From Anaerolineae bacterium (GTDB lineage: Bacteria > Chloroflexota > Anaerolineae > Aggregatilineales > Phototrophicaceae): a stretch of DNA of 64,000 bases. The stretch is from assembly GCA_022823945.1 (NCBI GenBank), contig JAJEBK010000017.1, forward strand, positions 1 through 64,000, given 5' to 3'. Shown in pieces: positions 46,351 through 56,396 of the stretch. The position numbers and the translations under genes are program-made. The notes under the pieces are model-generated. The model was not told where the DNA came from and searched no databases. It saw only the letters and a list, made by a program, of their open reading frames with translations. Numbering within the stretch: position 1 is the stretch's first letter; every line of letters begins with the position of its first letter.

Positions 46351-47004
46351 TTACCGCTGCCCATACACATTTTGATAGCGGTCGTGCAGGCTATCGATAT
46401 CGGCTTGCGGGATGGGGATGGGCTCGCCCAGCTGACGCGCCGTCCAGACGATGGCCGCGTTGTCTTCTGTCATCACCGCTGCTTTGACCGCGTCGCTCGC
46501 ATTTTTGCCGATGGTGAACACGCCGTGATTTTGCAGCAGCGCGGCGGGACTGCGATGCCCGCGCAAGGCCTCGACCACCAGCTGGCCGATCTCTTCGCCG
46601 CCGATCAAAGCGAAGCCGGCGCAGGGAATTTCGCCGCCGAATTCGTCGGCCATCGCGGTGGTGACACAAGGGATGGGCAGGCCCACCACAGCAAAGGCGG
46701 TGGCATATCGCGAATGGGTGTGCGCCACGCCATTGACCGCGGGCATGTGACGGTAGATCGTGCAGTGCGAAGCCGTATCGGACGACGGCGCGTGATCGCC
46801 CTGGACGACGCGCCCCTGAAGATCGACCACGACCATATTCTGGGGCGTCAGGTCGTCAAAGAGCACTCCGCTGGGTTTGATGACGACCAGGTTGCTGGCG
46901 GGGTCGCGGGCGGAGATGTTGCCGCTTGTCCAGGCGACCAAGTTGTTGCGCGGCAGCTCGGCATGCAGCTGGCAGACTTCGGCGCGGAGTTGGGGGAGGA
47001 GCAT
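46351..47004 (-). CDS. araD: L-ribulose-5-phosphate 4-epimerase (class II aldolase family)
   Basis: 217 residues. TSGNISARD (~25-33), [22 protein letters not shown] (~88-100, two zinc His), and [11 protein letters not shown] (~160, third zinc His). Makes D-xylulose-5-P. The ATG at 47004 is preferred since it leaves the restriction gene (stop at 47009) just clear; an in-frame TTG at 47034 would overlap it. Followed by araA. Confidence 0.9.
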   Translation of the reverse strand: MLLPQLRAEVCQLHAELPRNNLVAWTSGNISARDPASNLVVIKPSGVLFDDLTPQNMVVVDLQGRVVQGDHAPSSDTASHCTIYRHMPAVNGVAHTHSRYATAFAVVGLPIPCVTTAMADEFGGEIPCAGFALIGGEEIGQLVVEALRGHRSPAALLQNHGVFTIGKNASDAVKAAVMTEDNAAIVWTARQLGEPIPIPQADIDSLHDRYQNVYGQR

Positions 47005-47008
47005 GGGG

Positions 47009-48160
47009 TTAGCCTGGTTGCTGCGCGCGTTCAATGTAGCTGTGCATCAAGTCTACATCCGGCACGGTTTCATAAATGAATTGGATTGGGCGGAGTTCTA
47101 GCTCCCAGGTGGCGGCGCAATCCTGCACGAGATCTTCGTAGAGGTTTGTGGCAAAGAGCAGTTGGCGAATCACTTCAATAGCAGGCATATTCAACTCGTC
47201 AATGTACTGAGTTTCATTGGCAAATTGCCGCCTAAGATAGCCACAAGCGGATTGCATTGCGCCCAATAATACGCGTCTTTCATTGTCCGAAAGCCGTTCG
47301 CAGCGGAAGTTGAGAAAGTCCAGACAATAGACCCAACAGGCGAAATCCAGCGAGCTCAACGCCGGGTCAAAGAACGAGGCCAGGTAGACGAGCCATACAC
47401 CGGGCGCATCGGGCGACCTGTCCAGCTTGTCCAGCAAATGGCAAACTCGATAGAATCCTTCCAAAGTGCCCGGCACGATTTTGACGAGCGCGTCCTCATC
47501 CACCACACGCTGCAATTCCCGCGCGAAACTTGCGTCCTGCATAGCCAGGAATTTGTGCTGGAAGGCGAGCAGGCTGTTCTTGCTTTCGACCCGCGCCACG
47601 ACCTCCGCCAGCGCTTGTCCGCCATCGTGGCATCGATCCAGAAAATCATCTACAGGCACGCGATAGGCAGTGCGATTGCCCCAAGCTGGTACGCCGCGTT
47701 CTTCACCGTGCCACATGATCCATTGGCATGGCAGCAACGCGTAGTAGCAACTGGACTGCACTATGTAGAAAAACTCGCGGTCTTCATGCGCAACTCGCGG
47801 CTGTCGCGGCTTTTTCTTGCCAACCTTGGACACTTTGAAGTCTACAAACCTCAACTTTTCCAGCGACTGCGCATACTGAAACTCGAATTGTCGTGTTTCA
47901 CCGGAACTCAAGACGCAGTTGTAATCCGGCTCCTGCGTAACTTGCGCCGCGCTCCTGCCAAACCACACTTGAGCATCGCCGCCAGCTTTGTGCACGGTCA
48001 CGGTATTGTCCTGATACCGCTCTCGCAGCAGGTCTTGCAGAAACGGCAAGAATTCCAGTTCGGCAATCGCCTTGCGCTTCATATCGTAGCGGTACGCAAG
48101 CCAGGTGCGAGACTTGATGTCGCTGGATTGGGCGTATGTGAGTTTTGACGATGCGCTCAT
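47009..48160 (-). CDS. Probable type II restriction endonuclease
   Basis: 383 residues, family not recognised. Assigned by position: its ATG overlaps the stop of the methyltransferase (ATGA, 48157-48160), the usual R-M arrangement. A possible PD-(D/E)xK site is QEPDYNC...QFEFQY...FVDFKVSK (~85-130), though the spacing is unusual. The long C-terminal half is helical and carries no motif I know. Flanks are araD and the methylase. More AT-rich to the eye than the sugar genes, in line with lateral gain. Confidence 0.65.
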   Translation of the reverse strand: MSASSKLTYAQSSDIKSRTWLAYRYDMKRKAIAELEFLPFLQDLLRERYQDNTVTVHKAGGDAQVWFGRSAAQVTQEPDYNCVLSSGETRQFEFQYAQSLEKLRFVDFKVSKVGKKKPRQPRVAHEDREFFYIVQSSCYYALLPCQWIMWHGEERGVPAWGNRTAYRVPVDDFLDRCHDGGQALAEVVARVESKNSLLAFQHKFLAMQDASFARELQRVVDEDALVKIVPGTLEGFYRVCHLLDKLDRSPDAPGVWLVYLASFFDPALSSLDFACWVYCLDFLNFRCERLSDNERRVLLGAMQSACGYLRRQFANETQYIDELNMPAIEVIRQLLFATNLYEDLVQDCAATWELELRPIQFIYETVPDVDLMHSYIERAQQPG

Positions 48161-49173
48161 AGCAGAATTTCAGCCAGACGCTGCTTCGTCATTTGGCAAA
48201 AGTCGGCGTTGATGTCATAACCGATGCCGTCGCGACCATTCAGCGCCGCCGCCAGCAAGGTTGTGCCAGAACCCAAAAACGGGTCTAGAACGCGCTCGCC
48301 AACGAAGCTGTAGGCACGGATGAAACGCTCGGGTAGTTCCAGCGGGAAGGGTGCCGCATGCTTGCGATTGCCGCCGCTGGTCTCGGGCTTCATTAGCCAC
48401 ACATCAGAATTCTTCAGCGAAAGCCAGAAGTCCTTGTCGAGCTTGCTGCGTTCGCGCTGTTCATCCGTGACATGCGCGTATTTGCGATGCCCTTTGCGGG
48501 AAGGTTTCTCCAGCTCCAAGATGAATTCGTGCATGTGGTTGAGCAGGATGCCGCCGGGATTGGGATACGTGCCGAAGTGTGCGCGCACGCCGTTGGTCTT
48601 GTGCCAGACGATATCGCGCTTGAAGACGAAACCCAGTCGCTCGCAGGCGTCGATTGTCTTTCCGACCAGGTTCAAGCTGCGGAAAGAACCATCCACGCGG
48701 ATAGGCAGGTTCATGATATTCAGGAAGAACTTGCGCCCCGGCTGCAAGACGCGGAAGACCTCTGCCCAAACGCGGCTCGTTTCTATCATCCACTCGTTCA
48801 AATCGTGAATGTTTGCCAGGTCGCCAAGCGTGTCATTGGAATACATCTTGGCGTTGAAATAAGGGGGCGAAGTGACAGCCAGATGCACGCTGCAATCGTC
48901 GGTATGCGACATATCCCGCGCATCGCCATTGACGAATTCTTGCACGGTGTCTTTGCAATGGACCACGCTACGTTTCTCGACTGTTTCTGGTGCAGGGTCG
49001 CGGCGATATTGGCTGATATCGGACAATCGAAAACGATACTGCCCGCTGGTGGACTTAACGGCGGGAAGCTCCTTGCAGCGAACCAATTCATGCAGCCGCT
49101 TAACATCCAGCCCCGTCAGTGATGCAACCTCGACGACTGACAGATAAGTACGCTCTTCGTAGTCTTTGCTCAT
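48157..49173 (-). CDS. Site-specific DNA methyltransferase (beta class) with N-terminal HTH
   Basis: 338 residues. An N-terminal MerR/excisionase-like segment (LSVVEVASLTGLDVKRLHEL, ~10-30, with SGQYRFRLSDISQY) precedes the methylase. Catalytic motif TSPPYFN (~105) comes before the SAM-binding motif VLDPFLGSGTT (~300), so beta-class order; SPPY is most common in N4-cytosine enzymes but N6-adenine is possible. IVWHKTNGVRAHFG is typical. It protects host DNA from the neighbouring nuclease. The HTH could let it bind its own promoter. Confidence 0.9.
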   Translation of the reverse strand: MSKDYEERTYLSVVEVASLTGLDVKRLHELVRCKELPAVKSTSGQYRFRLSDISQYRRDPAPETVEKRSVVHCKDTVQEFVNGDARDMSHTDDCSVHLAVTSPPYFNAKMYSNDTLGDLANIHDLNEWMIETSRVWAEVFRVLQPGRKFFLNIMNLPIRVDGSFRSLNLVGKTIDACERLGFVFKRDIVWHKTNGVRAHFGTYPNPGGILLNHMHEFILELEKPSRKGHRKYAHVTDEQRERSKLDKDFWLSLKNSDVWLMKPETSGGNRKHAAPFPLELPERFIRAYSFVGERVLDPFLGSGTTLLAAALNGRDGIGYDINADFCQMTKQRLAEILL

Positions 49174-49185
49174 GATCGCTGTGGA

Positions 49186-49563
49186 CTATGAACCTTCCCC
49201 GCCAAACACGCGCAGCGTCACCCGATTAGCCAGAGGGATAATCCGCTCTTCTCCACGCAAAGCGAACCACAGGCTGATGATCCAATTCACTGCCAAGAAG
49301 ATCGCCATGGCGATCACCATCGAAAACAGAGAAATTGAAAATATCGGACCGATCACTGGCACCTGCGCCAGCACAAATCCCGCGGCAGCCCAGACAACCA
49401 GGCTCAGCGCCAAAGTCAACAGCGCGCCGATGCTCTGCGTCGCATGCAGGCGAGTCAAGGGGTTGGCGCGGTCAATTGCCAAGCCCAGCAAGCCGCCCAG
49501 CAAAGGCAGCACATAAGCCAGCGCCGCCAAGAAACGAGGCCCCTCGTTAGGCTTCTGCGTCAT
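49186..49563 (-). CDS. DUF4870-like small membrane protein
   Basis: 125 residues with three to four hydrophobic segments (~10-28, ~42-65, ~72-95). [36 protein letters not shown] is typical of DUF4870/Tic20-like proteins. Its ATG overlaps the OppF gene end by 17 nt, so it is the last gene of the transporter operon. Function unknown. Confidence 0.75.
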   Translation of the reverse strand: MTQKPNEGPRFLAALAYVLPLLGGLLGLAIDRANPLTRLHATQSIGALLTLALSLVVWAAAGFVLAQVPVIGPIFSISLFSMVIAMAIFLAVNWIISLWFALRGEERIIPLANRVTLRVFGGEGS

Positions 49564-50572
49564 GGATCACCCCCTGCAATTCCAGCTCATCGGCGAAGTG
49601 GCAGCGCGCCACATGCCCGGGACCGATATCCACCAGCGGAGGCACCTGCTCGCGGCAGATATCCTGCGCATAACGGCAGCGCGGATGAAAAATGCAGCCG
49701 GATGGTGGATTGGCCGGGCTGGGCACATCGCCCTCCAGGATGACGCGCTCCATTTTGATCAGCGGATCAGCCGGCGGCACTGCCGAAACCAGCGCTTCGG
49801 TGTAGGGATGGCGCGGATTGCGCAGCAGCTCATCGGTCGGCGCTAGCTCCACCAGCTTGCCGACATACATCACGGCGATGCGGTCGCAGATATGTTCGAC
49901 CACAGACAAATCGTGCGAGATGAAGATGAATGTCAGCCGCATTTCGTCTTTTAACGATTGCAGCAGGTTGAGCACCTGCGCCTGCACCGAAACATCCAGC
50001 GCCGACACCGGCTCGTCAGCGACGATCAGCCGCGGATTGAGCGCCAGGGTGCGCGCCACGCCGATTCGCTGGCGCTGCCCGCCACTGAATTCATGCGGAT
50101 AACGCCCCATATAAGCCGGCTTCAAACCGACAGCCTCCATCAGTTCGGCGACTCGCGTTGTGATCTCGTCGCCACTGGCTGTGCCATGAATCACCAGCGG
50201 CTCGGCAATGATATCGCGCACGGTCAAACGCGGATTGAGCGAGCTGAACGGATCCTGGAAGATCATGCGCATCTCTTTGCGCAGGTCTTTCATTTCGCGC
50301 TTGTTCAGCTTCGCCACATCCACCCAGCTGCCATCGGCGCGATGAAAAAGCACTTCGCCGCCAGTGGGATCATAGAGCCGCAGCAGCGCGCGCCCGACTG
50401 TCGTCTTGCCACAGCCGCTTTCGCCGACCAGCCCCATCACTTCGCGCTCGACCAGCTCGAAGCTGACGCCATCAACCGCCTTGATGGTGCCGACCTGGCG
50501 CTGCAGCATGCCCCGGCGCAGGGGGAAGTGCATCTTCAGGCCATTGACCTTGAGGATGATGTCGTCCCCCAT
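49547..50572 (-). CDS. Peptide/oligosaccharide ABC transporter ATP-binding protein, OppF/DppF type
   Basis: 341 residues. Walker [10 protein letters not shown] (~50), signature FSGGQRQR (~165), Walker [13 protein letters not shown] (~183), C-terminal oligo-HPY region with [14 protein letters not shown] and a later Cys (four Cys, as in forms thought to bind an Fe-S cluster). The ATG at 50572 lies right at the edge of a family A repeat, which seems to supply the GGGG ribosome-site bases. Pairs with OppD at 55218-56246. Confidence 0.92.
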   Translation of the reverse strand: MGDDIILKVNGLKMHFPLRRGMLQRQVGTIKAVDGVSFELVEREVMGLVGESGCGKTTVGRALLRLYDPTGGEVLFHRADGSWVDVAKLNKREMKDLRKEMRMIFQDPFSSLNPRLTVRDIIAEPLVIHGTASGDEITTRVAELMEAVGLKPAYMGRYPHEFSGGQRQRIGVARTLALNPRLIVADEPVSALDVSVQAQVLNLLQSLKDEMRLTFIFISHDLSVVEHICDRIAVMYVGKLVELAPTDELLRNPRHPYTEALVSAVPPADPLIKMERVILEGDVPSPANPPSGCIFHPRCRYAQDICREQVPPLVDIGPGHVARCHFADELELQGVIHDAEA

Positions 50573-50667
50573 CCCCTGCACCCCTTCCCCCACTCGGAGG
50601 GAAGGGGAGTTCGCTCGAGTTTCAGTCCCTCCCTCTTTATGGGGGAGGGATTTAGGGTGGGGGTAGC
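50566..50667. repeat. Family A repeats between oppC and oppF
   Basis: CCCCATCCCCTGCACCCCTT with GGGAAGGGGAG, then CCCTCCCTCTTTATGGGGG with GGGATTTAGGGTGGGGG. The first touches the oppF start codon. Confidence 0.8.
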
Positions 50668-50693
50668 TTTCAGCCATGCCGAACTCGATTCAA

Positions 50694-51848
50694 TTATAGA
50701 TTCGAATAGGGGTCGGCTGCATCGCGCAAGCCATCGCCCAGGAAGTTCAGCCCCAGCACAGCCACCACGATGAAAATGACCGGCGTGAGGATCCAGGTAT
50801 TCTGGCCCAGAGTCTCCAGGCTTTGCGCGCTCTTCATCAAGAAACCCCAACTGGTCAGCGGCTCTTGAATGCCGATGCCCAGGAAGCTGAGGAATGCCTC
50901 AGCCAAGATGATATCGGGGATCATCAATGTCAATATCACGATGACATGCGACAGCACATTGGGGTACAGGTGCTTGAAGATAATCCTGAAATCGCCAGCG
51001 CCCTGTTCCTTCGCCGCCAGGATAAAGTCGGTTTCGCGCAAGGACAGCACCTTGCCGCGCACCTCGCGCGCCAAAACAGCCCAACGCAGGAAAGGGAAGA
51101 TGAAGGCCATCACCAGGAATATCTGACCAGAGGGCCAGGTCTTTGGTATCACCGCCGCCAGCGCCATCCACAGCGGCAGCTCGGGGAAAGACATCACCAC
51201 TTCCACAAATCGCTGAATGCCGTTGTCGATCGCGCCGCCATAGTAGCCAGAGATGACCCCGACCGACGAACCGATGACGATGGCAATCACGGCGGCTAAA
51301 ATGCTCAGCGAGAGAGACACCCGCCCCGCCAGACAGATGCGCCCCCACAAATCGCGCCCGAAGCGGTCTGTGCCCAGCAGATGCACGCGAACCTCGTCGT
51401 TCTCAAGGCCAAAAAGGTGCAAGTCGGTATGGATCAAACCAAAGAGTTTGTATTCCCAACTGCGAACGAAGAAGCGTATGAAGTATGGGTGTTCGGTATC
51501 CAGCGACTGTTTCGCTTGATAAGTCACCGGATCAATGATCAGTTCCGACTTGTACACGAAGGGGCGGAACAGGAAATTGCCTTCAACATCAAAAAAGCGG
51601 ACCTCGGCCGGCGGGATGTAGGTATCGCTCAAGGTTGTATTGTAGAAATCATAGGGCGAAAAGAACTCTGGGAACATCGCCAGCACAATGAGCATGATAA
51701 CCATCAAGGCACCAGCGATCGCGGCTTTGCTGCGGCTGAAGCGCTGCCAGACCAGCTGTGAGTACGAGTCGCTGCTTTCTTCCTCGAGCAGCATTTCTTC
51801 GTTTTCCTCAAGCGAGGGACGGTAGAAAGTCTCTGTGTACCTCTGCAC
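50694..51848 (-). CDS. Peptide/oligosaccharide ABC transporter permease, OppC/DppC type
   Basis: 384 residues, longer than the usual ~300 because of a ~90-residue external insert after the first membrane segment ([14 protein letters not shown]...[13 protein letters not shown]), often seen in Chloroflexi- and Thermotoga-type members. [16 protein letters not shown] (~160) is the family block; [19 protein letters not shown] (~330) is the C-terminal signature. The acidic N-terminus ([14 protein letters not shown]) faces the cytoplasm. Confidence 0.92.
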   Translation of the reverse strand: MQRYTETFYRPSLEENEEMLLEEESSDSYSQLVWQRFSRSKAAIAGALMVIMLIVLAMFPEFFSPYDFYNTTLSDTYIPPAEVRFFDVEGNFLFRPFVYKSELIIDPVTYQAKQSLDTEHPYFIRFFVRSWEYKLFGLIHTDLHLFGLENDEVRVHLLGTDRFGRDLWGRICLAGRVSLSLSILAAVIAIVIGSSVGVISGYYGGAIDNGIQRFVEVVMSFPELPLWMALAAVIPKTWPSGQIFLVMAFIFPFLRWAVLAREVRGKVLSLRETDFILAAKEQGAGDFRIIFKHLYPNVLSHVIVILTLMIPDIILAEAFLSFLGIGIQEPLTSWGFLMKSAQSLETLGQNTWILTPVIFIVVAVLGLNFLGDGLRDAADPYSNL

Positions 51849-51864
51849 GCGTCACATCCCGTAG

Positions 51865-52863
51865 TTAACTGTAGCTGATGCGCGGGTCGAGAATGCCCAG
51901 CAGTAAATCGGCAATAAAATTGCCCAAGATCAGCAAGATGCCGTACATCAGCATGATGCTGCCCGAGATATAAATATCTTGTTTCAGCAACGCCTCGTAG
52001 AACATAGGCGCGATGGTCGGCAAGCCAAAGACAACAGCCGCTTCCAATTCGCCCTGCAGCATATAAGGCAGCGCCGTGCCCTGATAAGCGATGATCGGGT
52101 GCAAGGCATTCGGCACCGCATGACGATTCATCACCCGCCGCTCGTGCAAGCCCTTGGAGCGGGCTGTCGTCACATACTGTTGATTGAGCACATCGAGCAG
52201 GTTGCCGCGCATCACGCGCAGGTTGCGGGCGATCCCGCCAAAGCCGGCGATGAAGATCACGGGCCAAACATGTTGGACCAGGTCAAGCGCCTTGGCAACC
52301 GACCAGGGCGCGTGACGAAACTGCGGCGAAAACATGGAACTGACATGCTCTTGGCCGAATTGGAAAACCAGCAAATACAGAAAGATCAGCGCCAAGGTAA
52401 AACGCGGTATCGAGGTGGCGAGAAAAGCGAATGTCGCCGCCACATTGTCCGACAGGCTGTACTGTCGATTGGCGACATAGATGCCGAGCGCGATGCCCAC
52501 CAGCGACGAAATCGCATGCGCGGCCAGGGCGATGCCGATTGTGCGCGGCAAGCGCTGTGCGATCAACTCGCCAACATCGGCGCGATACGAAAATGAAAAG
52601 CCAAATTCTCCGCGCAGGACGATGCCAGAGATCCAGTTGATATATTGAATGGGTAGCGGATCGCGCAAGCCATAGCGGTCACGCAATTTGTCGGCCGCCG
52701 CTTCTGCCTCTTCTTCCGATTGCCCGCCCAGCGCGATCAGCTCACGCTTATAGACATCGGCGAAGTCGCCCGGCGGCAGTTGTATGATGAAAAACGCCAC
52801 CAACGCGATAATCAGCAGGATGAAGACCGATGATACCAGTCGATTGACAACAAACCGTAGCAT
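51865..52863 (-). CDS. Peptide/oligosaccharide ABC transporter permease, OppB/DppB type
   Basis: 332 residues. MLRFVVNRLVSSVFILLIIA at the N-terminus is typical, as are DPLPIQYINWISGIVLRGEFG and YVTTARSKGLHERRVMNRHAVPNAL (~225-250, the ATPase-contact loop). The ATG at 52863 is used. Sits 16 nt before oppC. Confidence 0.92.
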   Translation of the reverse strand: MLRFVVNRLVSSVFILLIIALVAFFIIQLPPGDFADVYKRELIALGGQSEEEAEAAADKLRDRYGLRDPLPIQYINWISGIVLRGEFGFSFSYRADVGELIAQRLPRTIGIALAAHAISSLVGIALGIYVANRQYSLSDNVAATFAFLATSIPRFTLALIFLYLLVFQFGQEHVSSMFSPQFRHAPWSVAKALDLVQHVWPVIFIAGFGGIARNLRVMRGNLLDVLNQQYVTTARSKGLHERRVMNRHAVPNALHPIIAYQGTALPYMLQGELEAAVVFGLPTIAPMFYEALLKQDIYISGSIMLMYGILLILGNFIADLLLGILDPRISYS

Positions 52864-52943
52864 GCGTGGCTGTCTCTCGCCGCCAGTCAGCGTGTAAGCG
52901 AATAAGGCAAGTATAACGCAGTTCGTGCAGCTTGGGCAAAAAG

Positions 52944-53062
52944 ACCCCATCCCCCAGCCCCTTCCCCCAAAATGAGGGAAGGGGAGTCTTGCAAATCCCT
53001 AACCCGCTGTGTCGCTGCGGGCTTCCCCCCGTTGATACGGGGGGATTGAGGGGGGTAGACCG
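52944..53062. repeat. Family A repeats in the fifth binding-protein/permease junction
   Basis: CCCCATCCCCCAGCCCCTTC, AAAATGA loop, GGGAAGGGGAG (52944-52987), and CTTCCCCCCGTTGATACGG with GGGGATTGAGGGGGGTAG (53024-53062). The second is like 42844-42883. Confidence 0.85.
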
Positions 53063-53078
53063 ATTGCGCAGACGCAAT

Positions 53079-55157
53079 CTACATATCCATATCGTCGTAG
53101 ACCGGCACGGTCTCGGGGAAGATCTGATCCAGCTGCTCGTCCGGGTTGACCCAAACGGCTTCTGGGATCACATTGCCCCAAGTCCACTGATAGAAGAAAG
53201 GCGGCGACCCAACCGGGATGTTGTTGAAGCGCTTCGCCAAAGCCAAGCCATAGCGACCGATGATGCCGCCGACGTTGTAGACTTGCTCGGTGAAGATCTG
53301 GTTGTAACGAGACATCAGCTCGGCGCGAGCATTGAAGTCTGGCTCCAGGCAGAATGCCTCAACGATCTCGACCAGCTCAACTTCGAAGTCCAGCATATCG
53401 CGCGAATCGCCATCGGCGCGATGCCAGGCCGGCGTCGTCGTGGTGATGGGCGCCAGATCGCGGCAGCGGGTGAAGGAGGTGGTGAATTCCTGACCGATGC
53501 GGTTGACGCGCGCTTCCCAGCGGCCGCTGACAATCGCGTCATCGCCGGCGGGACCCTGCAGCGGACGCAGGTTGACCTGGACGCCCACATCCTGCATCAG
53601 CAGAACGAAAGCTTCGCCGATTTGGCCCGTCGCTTCGGCAGCGACGCTCGTGTTCAGCACGATAACCAGGTTCTCGCCAGCCAGCGGACCATCCGTCCAG
53701 TTGACGATGCCATCGCCATCCGTATCTTCAAAGCCCAGCTCTGCCAGCAGCGCGCTCGCTGAATCGGGCGAATAGGGATAGTAGACAACGCTGTCGATGT
53801 CGAAGTAGGGCGAACCCGGCACGATGCCGCCGCCGAAGCCGCGCATGAAGGGACCGCGGATCACCGCTTGACCGATGCCATCGCCGTCAACCGCATGCTG
53901 TACAGCGCGACGGAAAGTCTGGTTGCGGAAGAGCTCGCGCAGCGCCTGGTCGCGCTCGTCTTCGACACCCAAGGTCGCCGACAGGTTGAACTGGATGTTG
54001 AACGCCAGAGTCTCGGGACCCCACTCGATGCGGAAGTGCGCGTCGTCTTCCTGCGCCCGCGTGATGGCTTCCACATAGGTGCTGGGGTTCTCCAGGTTCG
54101 TGTGATCAATCGAACCCGCCAGCGTGCCCAGCGTACGCCCGATGCCGCTCGGACCCTTCTCGAAAGTCACTTCGTCGAGGTATGGCAACTGGTTGCCAGC
54201 CTCATCGACCTTCCAGTAATAGGGGTTGCGGCGCATCACCATGAACTCGTCGATCTGGTAGTCAGTCGCCACCCAGGGACCCATGCTCGGCACCGGCAGG
54301 TCGTCCTGGACCTGGAAAGTCTTGAAGGTGTCGTAGTCGGAGTCTTCGTTGATAGCCGGGTGCATCGGCGCATAAACATGCTCGGCGCAGATGTTGAAGT
54401 CGAGGAAGTCCATGTTGAACAACTGCTGCACCGGGAAGGGCACGGGGAATGTCCACAGGATCGTGTCGTCATCCACCGCTTCCAGGGTGATCGGCTCGCC
54501 GCCAATGGAGAAGGTGCTGCCGGTCGTCCAGGAATCGACATTGTCATCTTGAATCACATGTTCCCAGGTGAACATGATGTCATGCACGCCGAAAGGATGG
54601 CCATCGGACCACTTCGCGCCGCGGATGATATTCATCGTCAGCTGCAAGCCGTCTTCGCTCCATTCCCAATCGGTCGCCAGGTTGGGCAGCGGCTCCAGAT
54701 TGTCCTTGCGCAGGAACATGGGTCCCGATTTCACCAGCTGTTCGCCGTAGATGTAGTTGATGCCGAACCAACCTTGCGTCTGCCGCGCGCACAGGTTCCA
54801 GCCTTCGGTCGGCACGGCTGAGAAATCACGCCACTGGCCGCCATAGACGCCCGGACCGGTCGACATGCCAGATTCCAAAATGACTTGTGGATTCTCGGGC
54901 AGGCGCTCTTCAACGGGCGGGAGTTCGCCAGCTTCCACCAGCGCTGTCACCCAGGCTGGCTCACTGTAGGAATCGAGCGCTGCGTAGACCAGCATCTCGT
55001 CCAGGTTGAACTTGACAATCGGGTTGTCGCCCAACTGCACGCCTTCGGGATAGGGGATCGGGTCGGCGACTTCGCTCATTTGGGCAAAGCCCACCCCGAA
55101 CATGGTGAACATGACTGCTGTCGCCAGCAGCATCCGAACAAATGTGTTGCGTTTCAT
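53079..55157 (-). CDS. Extracellular solute-binding protein, family 5 (peptide/oligosaccharide)
   Basis: 692 residues, longer than DppA/OppA (~540) as in oligosaccharide-binding members. Sec signal MKRNTFVRMLLATAVMFTMF ending GFAQ, no lipobox. LPNLATDWEWSEDGLQLTMNIIRGAKWSDGHPF (~160-190) is the family signature. The company of a GH4 enzyme and arabinose genes favours an oligosaccharide ligand over a peptide, by inference. Followed by OppB across a repeat block. Confidence 0.92.
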   Translation of the reverse strand: MKRNTFVRMLLATAVMFTMFGVGFAQMSEVADPIPYPEGVQLGDNPIVKFNLDEMLVYAALDSYSEPAWVTALVEAGELPPVEERLPENPQVILESGMSTGPGVYGGQWRDFSAVPTEGWNLCARQTQGWFGINYIYGEQLVKSGPMFLRKDNLEPLPNLATDWEWSEDGLQLTMNIIRGAKWSDGHPFGVHDIMFTWEHVIQDDNVDSWTTGSTFSIGGEPITLEAVDDDTILWTFPVPFPVQQLFNMDFLDFNICAEHVYAPMHPAINEDSDYDTFKTFQVQDDLPVPSMGPWVATDYQIDEFMVMRRNPYYWKVDEAGNQLPYLDEVTFEKGPSGIGRTLGTLAGSIDHTNLENPSTYVEAITRAQEDDAHFRIEWGPETLAFNIQFNLSATLGVEDERDQALRELFRNQTFRRAVQHAVDGDGIGQAVIRGPFMRGFGGGIVPGSPYFDIDSVVYYPYSPDSASALLAELGFEDTDGDGIVNWTDGPLAGENLVIVLNTSVAAEATGQIGEAFVLLMQDVGVQVNLRPLQGPAGDDAIVSGRWEARVNRIGQEFTTSFTRCRDLAPITTTTPAWHRADGDSRDMLDFEVELVEIVEAFCLEPDFNARAELMSRYNQIFTEQVYNVGGIIGRYGLALAKRFNNIPVGSPPFFYQWTWGNVIPEAVWVNPDEQLDQIFPETVPVYDDMDM

Positions 55158-55217
55158 CTAGCTTCCTCCGAAAATTGGTTGACTACAAATTATCCCGCCA
55201 GCGCGCTCGCCAGCGAG

Positions 55218-56246
55218 TTAATTCCCTTCGGCTGCCTGGTCTGTGTGCAGCCAGCAAGCCACTGTGTGCGCGCCATCAATGTGGGCCGGCATGGGCAGAT
55301 GCTCGCGGCATTTCGCCATCACATGCGGGCAGCGGTCGGCAAATGCGCAGCCAGCGATGTCGGTCGTGGCATTGGGCACGATGCCTTCGATAGGCACCAG
55401 AATCTCTTTGCGCCGCCCCAGCACCGGGATCGATTCCAGCAAGCCCACCGTGTACGGATGCTGCGGGTTACGAAAGATGTCGATGGCTGTGCCATATTCG
55501 ACGATGCGCCCGAAGTACATCACCGCCACAAAATCAGCCATCTGCGAGACCACGCCCAGGTTGTGCGTGATGACGATGATGGACGAGCCGAAATCTTCTT
55601 GCAGCTTTTCCATCAGGTCGATGATCTGCGCCTGAATGGTCACATCCAGCGCCGTGGTCGGCTCATCGGCGATCAAAATCGATGGATTGCACGATAAAGC
55701 CAGCGCGATCATGACTCGCTGACGCATGCCGCCGCTGAGCTGATGTGGATATTGTTTGATGCGCTCTTCGGGATCGGCGATGCGCACGCGGTCTAACATA
55801 TCAATAGCGACCTTGATCGATTCCTTGCGCCCTAGCCCCTGATGCAGCTCCACCACTTCAGCGATTTGACGCCCGACAGTGTGCAGCGGGTTGAGCGAGG
55901 TCATGGGCTCCTGGAAGATCATGGAGATTTCGCCGCCGCGGATGCTGCGCATTTCGACGCCCTTGGGGTCGAGCTCCGCGATATCAATGGTCTCGGCGCG
56001 GCGCTTCTGTCGGCGGAAGATGATTTCGCCAGCGACGATCTTGCCCGGCGGCGACTTGATCAGCTGCATGATGGAACTGGCGGTTACGCTTTTGCCACAG
56101 CCACTTTCGCCGACGATGCCCAGAGTTTGTCCATTGGCCAGCGAAAAGCTGACGCCCTTGACCGCCTGCACGACGCCCTTGTCAGTGAAGAAATGCGTCT
56201 TGAGGTTTTTGACCTCGAGGATTGGTTCCGCGCCGTTATTCGTCAA
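55218..56246 (-). CDS. Peptide/oligosaccharide ABC transporter ATP-binding protein, OppD/DppD type
   Basis: 342 residues from a TTG at 56246 (GGGGGTG 4 nt upstream); an in-frame TTG at 56267 is possible. Walker A GESGCGKSVT (~40), signature LSGGMRQR (~160), Walker B ILIADEPTTALD (~178), C-terminal CAFADRCPHVMAKC with a later Cys (four Cys). First gene of the operon, followed by the binding protein and OppB, C, F. Confidence 0.9.
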   Translation of the reverse strand: MTNNGAEPILEVKNLKTHFFTDKGVVQAVKGVSFSLANGQTLGIVGESGCGKSVTASSIMQLIKSPPGKIVAGEIIFRRQKRRAETIDIAELDPKGVEMRSIRGGEISMIFQEPMTSLNPLHTVGRQIAEVVELHQGLGRKESIKVAIDMLDRVRIADPEERIKQYPHQLSGGMRQRVMIALALSCNPSILIADEPTTALDVTIQAQIIDLMEKLQEDFGSSIIVITHNLGVVSQMADFVAVMYFGRIVEYGTAIDIFRNPQHPYTVGLLESIPVLGRRKEILVPIEGIVPNATTDIAGCAFADRCPHVMAKCREHLPMPAHIDGAHTVACWLHTDQAAEGN

Positions 56247-56278
56247 CAGACACCCCCGCAGACCCAATGAATTTCTGC

Positions 56279-56388
56279 CCCCATCCCCCGGCCCCTTCCC
56301 CCAAAATGAGGGAAGGGGAGCGATAATGCGCGCATTTTGCAGTTAAAGCCCCTCCCTCTTCATGGGGGAGGGGTTTGGGGCGGGGGCA
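56279..56388. repeat. Family A repeats between GH4 and oppD
   Basis: CCCCCATCCCCCGGCCCCTT, AAAATGA loop, GGGAAGGGGAG; then CCCCTCCCTCTTCATGGGGG with GAGGGGTTTGGGGCGGGGG. They nearly fill the 150 nt between two minus-strand genes. Confidence 0.85.
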
Positions 56389-56396
56389 AAATATCA

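Noticed and set aside
50573-50677. Longer OppF start with a Pro/Gly/Arg-rich leader
   Set aside because: The leader is translated family A repeat; family similarity begins at the ATG at 50572.
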